31,329 bases of DNA from Acidobacteriota bacterium. GTDB taxonomy: Bacteria > Acidobacteriota > Terriglobia > Terriglobales > Acidobacteriaceae. The position numbers were made by a program, and so were the translations under genes. The stretch covers positions 1 to 31,329 of the forward strand of contig JAKAAZ010000006.1 in assembly GCA_021802085.1 (NCBI GenBank), read 5' to 3'. Shown piece by piece: positions 26,065 to 31,329 of the stretch; the first letter of the stretch is position 1; each line of letters opens with the position of its first letter. The notes under the pieces are model-generated. The model made no database searches and had not been told where the DNA came from. It worked only from the letters and a program-made list of their open reading frames with translations.

Positions 26065-28041
26065 ATGACGCCTTCTTTATATCTCTGGCTGCTGCCGCTG
26101 TTCCCGCTGGCGGGTTTTGCGATCAACGGGGTTCTGGGGAGACGATTGCCCAAGGGCGCCGTCTCGCTGGTGGCGCTCCTGTTCCCTGCCGCCGCCTTTG
26201 TGCAGGTGTTGTGGATCGTCTCGCGCTTGCATCAAGGACTGACGCTGCCGTATCTGGAAAGATTTTCGACTCCCTGGATTGCGGTCACGGGATTTCATGC
26301 CAATTTTTCGTTTCTGCTCGACCAACTGACGATTGTGATGCTGCTGGTCGTCACCGGCGTGGGTCTGGTGATTCATCTTTACTCCGTCGGCTATATGGCG
26401 GAGGAGGAAGGCTACTGGCGATTCTTCAGCTACATGAATCTGTTTTTGTTTTTCATGCTGACGCTGGTGCTGGCGGCAAATTTTCTGCTGCTCTTTGTCG
26501 GCTGGGAGGGCGTCGGTCTGGTCTCCTATTTACTGATCGGTTTTTACTACACCAAAGATTCCGCAGCGAATGCCGGCAAGAAAGCGTTTATCGTCAATCG
26601 AATTGGCGACTTCGGCTTTCTGCTGGCCATGTTCCTGATCATCGCCCACTTCGGCACGCTCAGTTTTAACGAAGTATTTTCCAACATCGCAGCACATCCT
26701 GAGATGCAGGGCGGCGTTCTCACCGCGATCGCGTTGCTGTTGCTTCTGGGCGCGACTGGTAAATCGGCGCAGATTCCTCTGTACGTGTGGCTGCCGGATG
26801 CGATGGAAGGTCCTACGCCGGTGTCCGCTCTGATCCACGCCGCCACCATGGTGACGGCTGGCGTGTACATGCTGGCGCGGACGCATGTGCTGTTCGGTCG
26901 TTCTCCACTGGCTCTGACGGTGGTGGCCGTTATTGGCGCGGCGACGGCATTCTTTGCAGCCACAATCGGCATTCTGCAGACGGACATCAAGCGCGTCCTG
27001 GCCTACTCCACGATTTCGCAGCTCGGCTATATGTTTCTGGCATGCGGGGTAGCAGCCTACTCGATGGGAATTTTTCATCTGGTCACGCACGCATTCTTCA
27101 AGGCGTTGCTATTTCTGGCTGCGGGCAGCGTGATTCACGCGCTGGGCGGCGAGCAGGACATGCGGAACATGGGCGGCCTGCGGAAAAAACTTCCAGTCAC
27201 GTTCTGGACCATGACCGCGGCCGTATTTGCCATCAGCGGATTGTTTCCGTTCGCCGGATTTTTCAGCAAAGACGCGATTCTGGCGGCAGACTTCGTGAGC
27301 CCGCATGACGGCAAGATGTTGTGGGCCGTGGGCCTGATAACGGCCGGGCTGACGTCGTTCTATATGTTCCGGCTCTGGTATATGACTTTCTTCGGTAGTC
27401 CGCGCTATCTGGAATCGAGCGCCGACCAAGCGGGTCACGGATCGCACGGCGGACATGGCGTGCATGAAAGCCCCTGGGCCATGCTGTTGCCTTTGATCAT
27501 TCTTGGGATTTTGTCATTGGCTGGAGGGTGGATTGGCTGGCCGGAAGCGATGGGCGGAAGCAACTGGATCGCGCATTTTCTCGATCCCGTATTTGCAAGC
27601 GCTGGAACCGCAGCAGCAACAGTGCCGACTGCTGCAGACATTCAATTGGACCGCATTCTCGCGGGTGTTTCGATGCTGACAGCGCTGCTGGGATGGTTCC
27701 TGGCGGACCTGATGTACCGCCGCAGGCCGCAACTGGCAGACGCAGCGGAACGTAATGCGAAACCGCTCTATTCGCTGATTTGGAATAAATATTGGGTCGA
27801 CGAAATATACGCGAACGTCATTGTCTGGCCAATTCTGGCGGTTTCAAGAGACCTGTTGGGTCGCGGCATTGAGTCGGGCGTCATCGATGGCACGAACAAT
27901 GCCTGGACGAGAATCGGGAGTGGAGTCAGCAGGTGGATTCGCCGCATGCAGTCGGGAAATATCCGCTCTTATGCAGGCTGGCTGGCAGCAGGCGCGGCGG
28001 CTGTGCTGATTGTGGTGCTGTACCTGGCGCACTTGTACTGA
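26065..28041 (+). CDS. nuoL: NADH-quinone oxidoreductase subunit L
   Basis: The distal antiporter-like proton-pumping subunit, 658 residues, with about 16 helices including the long lateral C-terminal helix region. Pump residues are visible: Glu148 in GWEGVGLVSYLLIGF, Lys233 in TGKSAQIPLYVWLPDAMEGP, and HAATMVTAGVYMLAR. A His- and Gly-rich loop (HGSHGGHGVHE) lies near residues 453-466, between the pump domain and the C-terminal helices. The ribosome site is weak. It lies 22 bases after nuoK and is followed by nuoM. Confidence 0.97.
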   Translation: MTPSLYLWLLPLFPLAGFAINGVLGRRLPKGAVSLVALLFPAAAFVQVLWIVSRLHQGLTLPYLERFSTPWIAVTGFHANFSFLLDQLTIVMLLVVTGVGLVIHLYSVGYMAEEEGYWRFFSYMNLFLFFMLTLVLAANFLLLFVGWEGVGLVSYLLIGFYYTKDSAANAGKKAFIVNRIGDFGFLLAMFLIIAHFGTLSFNEVFSNIAAHPEMQGGVLTAIALLLLLGATGKSAQIPLYVWLPDAMEGPTPVSALIHAATMVTAGVYMLARTHVLFGRSPLALTVVAVIGAATAFFAATIGILQTDIKRVLAYSTISQLGYMFLACGVAAYSMGIFHLVTHAFFKALLFLAAGSVIHALGGEQDMRNMGGLRKKLPVTFWTMTAAVFAISGLFPFAGFFSKDAILAADFVSPHDGKMLWAVGLITAGLTSFYMFRLWYMTFFGSPRYLESSADQAGHGSHGGHGVHESPWAMLLPLIILGILSLAGGWIGWPEAMGGSNWIAHFLDPVFASAGTAAATVPTAADIQLDRILAGVSMLTALLGWFLADLMYRRRPQLADAAERNAKPLYSLIWNKYWVDEIYANVIVWPILAVSRDLLGRGIESGVIDGTNNAWTRIGSGVSRWIRRMQSGNIRSYAGWLAAGAAAVLIVVLYLAHLY

Positions 28042-28055
28042 AGAGGAAGGACTTT

Positions 28056-29600
28056 GTGTTGAACGCAAGCATTCTGACATGGCTTACCTTCCTGCCCTTA
28101 GCGGGCGCGTTGGTGGTTCTGTTGCTGCCGAGGCGGGGTCGGGCTGCTGAGGGTTTTACTCTGCTGCTGACGCTGTTTTTCTTTGTGCTGGCGCTGCATC
28201 TGCCGGCACACTTCAATTACCACCAGCAGCAAGGATTTCAATTTGAGCTGAATGTTCCATGGATCAGCAACCCGGCCGTCCATTACCACGTCGGCGTGGA
28301 TGGGCTATCGATGTGGCTGGTGGTGCTGGTGTCGTTTCTGGCGCCGTTGGGCGTGCTCATCTCCTGGCGGGCGATTGAAGATCGCAAACGCGAATTTTAT
28401 GCGCTGCTGCTGCTGCAGCAAACAGCAATGTATGGCGTGTTTATCTCGCTCGATCTGATCCTGTACTACGCATTTTGGGAGCTGTCGATCGTCCCGCTGG
28501 CGCTGCTGATCGGCATGTATGGGCGTAACGATGGACGCCGCGCGGCGATTAAGTTTTTTCTCTACGCATTTATTCCATCCGCGTTGCTGCTGGTTGGCAT
28601 GCTATGGCTGTATGGGCAGACAGGGACATTCGACCTGGTGCAATTGCAGCAGCAACTGCATGGTTGGAGTACCGGCGCGCATGCGGCGGGCTTGTGGTTG
28701 ACCTCGCTGGCATTCCTGCTGGCCTTCGCCGTTAAGGTGCCCGTGTTTCCACTGCACGGCTGGCTGCGCGATGGCATCGCCGAAGCGCCGACGGCAGTTG
28801 CGATGATTTTGGCCGGCAAGCTCGGACTCTATTCCCTGCTGCGCTGGCACGTCGGGCTGTTCCCTACTGAAGCCGCGCATGTTGCGCCGCTGATGGTGGC
28901 CTTGGGCGCCATCGGTATTCTGTATGGGGCGTTGATGGCCCTGGTGCAAACGGACTTGAAGCGACTGGCGGCCTACGCTACATTGAGCGCGGTCAGCTTC
29001 ATCGTGCTGGGAATCTATGCCTTCACCGCGGCAAGCATGGATGGAGCGGCGTACCAAATTCTAAACGAAAGCATTTCTGCGAGCGCGTTCTTCATGCTGC
29101 TGGGCATCCTGTATGAACGGTACGGAACCTACGATATGGGCCAGCTGGGCGGCATTGCGACGAAGATGCCGGGGCTGGCAGTGCTGTTCGTCATCACAAC
29201 GCTGTCATTGATCGGACTGCCGTCGCTCAATGTGTTTGTTGGAGAATTTCTGATCCTGAGCGGCAGCTTCCAGACCCATCCCCGCATCGCAGCCGCTGCC
29301 ACGGTGGGAGTGATTCTTTCCGCCTCCTACATGCTATGGATGGTGCAGCGCGTCTTCTACGGCAAGCCCTCGACCAGCGTGGCGGCCTTGTCTCCCACGG
29401 ATGTGAACTGGCGCGAACGCGCCGCCGTGTGGCCGACCATTGCGCTGATGATTGCGATGGGAGTGGCTTCCGTCTTCTGGATGCACGCCATCGATCTTTC
29501 TGTGCCGGGCATGGCCCCCGACAAGGTTTCGCTGGGAGTCACGGTAACACCGACATCAGCCTACGCGACATTGAACCCGACGCGAGGAATGACCCGATGA
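28056..29600 (+). CDS. nuoM: NADH-quinone oxidoreductase subunit M
   Basis: An antiporter-like proton-pumping subunit, 514 residues, about 14 helices. Glu142 in AFWELSIVPLALLIGMYG, Lys227 in FAVKVPVFPLHGWL, Lys255 in ILAGKLGLYSLLRW and FVGEFLILSGSF correspond to the essential E. coli residues Glu144, Lys234, Lys265 and Glu407. GTG 28056 is chosen because AGGAAGG is five bases upstream; TTG 28059 is adjacent and cannot be excluded. Frame upstream of 28056 overlaps nuoL and is spurious. Its stop overlaps the nuoN start. Confidence 0.97.
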   Translation: MLNASILTWLTFLPLAGALVVLLLPRRGRAAEGFTLLLTLFFFVLALHLPAHFNYHQQQGFQFELNVPWISNPAVHYHVGVDGLSMWLVVLVSFLAPLGVLISWRAIEDRKREFYALLLLQQTAMYGVFISLDLILYYAFWELSIVPLALLIGMYGRNDGRRAAIKFFLYAFIPSALLLVGMLWLYGQTGTFDLVQLQQQLHGWSTGAHAAGLWLTSLAFLLAFAVKVPVFPLHGWLRDGIAEAPTAVAMILAGKLGLYSLLRWHVGLFPTEAAHVAPLMVALGAIGILYGALMALVQTDLKRLAAYATLSAVSFIVLGIYAFTAASMDGAAYQILNESISASAFFMLLGILYERYGTYDMGQLGGIATKMPGLAVLFVITTLSLIGLPSLNVFVGEFLILSGSFQTHPRIAAAATVGVILSASYMLWMVQRVFYGKPSTSVAALSPTDVNWRERAAVWPTIALMIAMGVASVFWMHAIDLSVPGMAPDKVSLGVTVTPTSAYATLNPTRGMTR

Positions 29601-31123
29601 ACGACGCCGTGAACACATCGATGAGTTCCGTTGCGCCCGCACTGCGGATTTTTCCTGAAATCGTGATGACTTTGACTGGGGTGCTGGTCATGCTCATCGA
29701 GGCCGTGCTGAAGCCGAAAACCAGCCGCAAGCCTCTCGGCATCCTGGCAATTCTTGGCACGCTCGCAGCGCTCGGGGCCAGCCTGTATCAACTGCATCTT
29801 CCCGCTGGAATCGCCTTTTTCGGCACCGTGCAGTCGGATGCCTTCAGTGTCTTTTTTCATTTGGTGATTGGCGGCGTCGTGCTGGTGACGCTCCTGATTT
29901 CACTCGATTATTTCGAAGGTCACACGAGCAACGTCGGCGAATTCTATGCGCTGATCCTGTTTGGCGCGACCGGCATGATGCTGATGACCAGCTCGGTGGA
30001 GCTGCTGATGGTCTTCATCAGCCTGGAGATTTCTTCCATCTCCACTTACATTCTGGCGGGCTATCGCAAACGAAGCGCGACCAGCCCCGAAGCCTCGATC
30101 AAATACTTTTTGCTGGGCTCGTTCGCAACCGCATTTTTCCTCTATGGCATCGCGCTATGCTTCGGCGCAACCGGCTCGACCAACATCTACGACATCGCCA
30201 AGGGTGTCGCGGGCGGTGCGTCGCCGCTGCTGCTGACAGTCGCCTTTGGCATGATGCTGATTGGTCTTGGCTTCAAGGTGTCGTTGGCGCCTTTTCACGT
30301 TTGGACGCCGGATGTCTACGAAGGCGCGCCCGCACCTGTTGTTGGATTGATGTCCACTGCGCCGAAGGCCGCTGCCTTCGCGGTGCTTTTGCGCATTACC
30401 TATGGAGCCTACGGAACCGCGACGCACATTTGGATGCCCCTGGTCTGGATCCTGGCGGTCCTGTCAATGACGATTGGCAATCTGGGCGCGCTCACCCAGC
30501 GCAATGTCAAACGCATGCTGGCTTATTCCTCAATTGCTCACGCGGGATATCTGCTGGTTGCGTTCACCGCGCTGGCGCCCATGGGAATTGCGTCCGCCAG
30601 CTTTTACACGGCTGCCTATGCGGCAATGAACGTGGGCGCGTTCGGCATCATCAGTTATCTGTCCGGCTATAACGAGGCTCGCACCAATCTCAGCGATTAT
30701 TCCGGCGCGGCCCGGCGTCATCCTGTGGCCGCTGCCACATTCGCTGTCTTTCTAATTTCCTTAATCGGAATTCCCTTCACCGCGGGCTTTTTCGGCAAGT
30801 TTTACGTCTTCACCGCAGCAATCGATTCCGGCCATGCCTGGCTTGCGGTAGTGGGCTTGCTGAACAGCGGCGTGGCCGCGTTTTATTACCTGCGTCTTCT
30901 GGGACAGATGTATATGCTGCCCGAAGAACCTGCGCGGGAGCGGGATACTGCCCATGCGCAGCCCTCGTTTGTGCTTGGCATGGCGATTTTAATGCTAGCG
31001 GTCTTCGTGCTGGGAATCTTCCCGGGTCGCGCACTGCGTCTCGCGCGCGCTGGCGCGGCAACGTTTGCAGACCGCGGCGTGCTTCCTTCCTCACCCGCCA
31101 TCGCACAACTGGGCACGAAATAG
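29597..31123 (+). CDS. nuoN: NADH-quinone oxidoreductase subunit N
   Basis: The third antiporter-like subunit, 508 residues with about 14 helices. LMVFISLEISSISTYILAGY holds the conserved Glu, GFKVSLAPFHVWTPDVYEGA the central Lys, and TAPKAAAFAVLLR the next Lys. The ATG overlaps the nuoM stop (ATGA); the in-frame stretch upstream lies in nuoM and is ignored. This is the last gene of the operon. No terminator hairpin was found in the 120 bases after it, before the transposase fragment begins. Confidence 0.97.
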   Translation: MNDAVNTSMSSVAPALRIFPEIVMTLTGVLVMLIEAVLKPKTSRKPLGILAILGTLAALGASLYQLHLPAGIAFFGTVQSDAFSVFFHLVIGGVVLVTLLISLDYFEGHTSNVGEFYALILFGATGMMLMTSSVELLMVFISLEISSISTYILAGYRKRSATSPEASIKYFLLGSFATAFFLYGIALCFGATGSTNIYDIAKGVAGGASPLLLTVAFGMMLIGLGFKVSLAPFHVWTPDVYEGAPAPVVGLMSTAPKAAAFAVLLRITYGAYGTATHIWMPLVWILAVLSMTIGNLGALTQRNVKRMLAYSSIAHAGYLLVAFTALAPMGIASASFYTAAYAAMNVGAFGIISYLSGYNEARTNLSDYSGAARRHPVAAATFAVFLISLIGIPFTAGFFGKFYVFTAAIDSGHAWLAVVGLLNSGVAAFYYLRLLGQMYMLPEEPARERDTAHAQPSFVLGMAILMLAVFVLGIFPGRALRLARAGAATFADRGVLPSSPAIAQLGTK

Positions 31124-31242
31124 TGATCGTATGTGGCGCACAGGTTGGATGGGGCTTGCTTCAACGCCGTGCTAATTAGATTCTTGGATCGGAATTTGTA
31201 GACAGGTGGGTATTTACTTGACTCAGGTGACCACAACCTGTA

Positions 31243-31329
31243 GTGTTTGCGGCGGTGGGAGATTATCCGCGAGATCTGCTGGAGTTGGAGCGCCGCTTTT
31301 CGAGCGAGGCGGCTTGCAGGGAGTATTTG
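31243..31329 (+). CDS. IS1595/ISXO2-type transposase, N-terminal fragment (runs off window)
   Basis: From GTG 31243 the frame stays open to the window end: VFAAVGDYPRDLLELERRFS followed by SEAACREYL. This is the start of the zinc-ribbon domain of IS1595 (ISXO2-like) transposases, normally continuing with a RWPDGF-CP-CG motif just beyond the edge. An in-frame stop at 31228-31230 limits upstream starts. The 5' end of the insertion sequence should lie in 31124-31242, which contains CAGGTG twice (31203 and 31224) and a small palindrome CAGGT-7-ACCTG (31224-31240), but no end could be fixed without the other inverted repeat. Confidence 0.72.
   Translation, partial: MFAAVGDYPRDLLELERRFSSEAACREYL

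Noticed and set aside
31218..31246. Promoter TTGACT-17-TAGTGT for the transposase
   Set aside because: The -10 match is poor and overlaps the proposed GTG start.

Overview
The window looks like chromosomal DNA of an acidobacterium (Acidobacteriota, Terriglobia-like). The strongest pointer is a decayed pair of genes of two types typical of that phylum: a PadR regulator of the acidobacterial kind and a duplicated-domain orphan MacB/FtsX permease (ADOP). The moderately high G+C, the fused trehalose synthase-maltokinase next to GlgE, and dispersed palindromic repeats containing GTCATTCTGAGCGCAGCGAAG fit as well. The phylum call is an inference from family knowledge, not a database result.

Layout. 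1-3913: the 3' part of a glutamine synthetase gene, an APC-family permease with a long periplasmic insertion and a small PP2C-type phosphatase, all on +. 3914-5162: a gene graveyard holding the tail of a tyrosine recombinase, a strong intrinsic terminator, a piece of an XRE-type antitoxin, a REP-like palindrome, and the broken permease and PadR genes on the - strand. 5401-15133: five + strand genes that make sense together as storage-glucan and osmotic or ionic homeostasis: GlgE, TreS-maltokinase, a glycosyltransferase-like protein, an MscS-like membrane protein and a KimA-like APC transporter. Two dispersed repeats lie between them. 15134-16580: a gene-poor stretch, then a - strand pair (a conserved-looking hypothetical gene followed by thiS).

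16930-31123 is a long complex I (NADH:quinone oxidoreductase) operon in the order nuoA-C-D-orf125-E-F-[hicA*-hicB]-G-H-J-K-L-M-N. Many of its start and stop codons overlap. It has three oddities. nuoB and nuoI are absent, with no gap or debris where they would sit. An unrecognised 125-codon gene is translationally coupled between nuoD and nuoE. A HicAB-type toxin-antitoxin pair sits between nuoF and nuoG; its hicA has an in-frame amber codon followed directly by a well-placed restart site. NuoG also carries eight ferredoxin-type cysteines where classical complex I keeps four, so one extra [4Fe-4S] cluster is predicted. The window ends inside the start of an IS1595/ISXO2-type transposase gene.

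How the genes work together: TreS converts trehalose to maltose, its fused kinase makes maltose 1-phosphate, and GlgE polymerises this into alpha-glucan. The adjoining channel-like and potassium-transporter-like proteins suggest a link to turgor. The nuo operon supplies the NADH arm and most of the membrane arm of complex I, but needs NuoB and NuoI from elsewhere in the genome.
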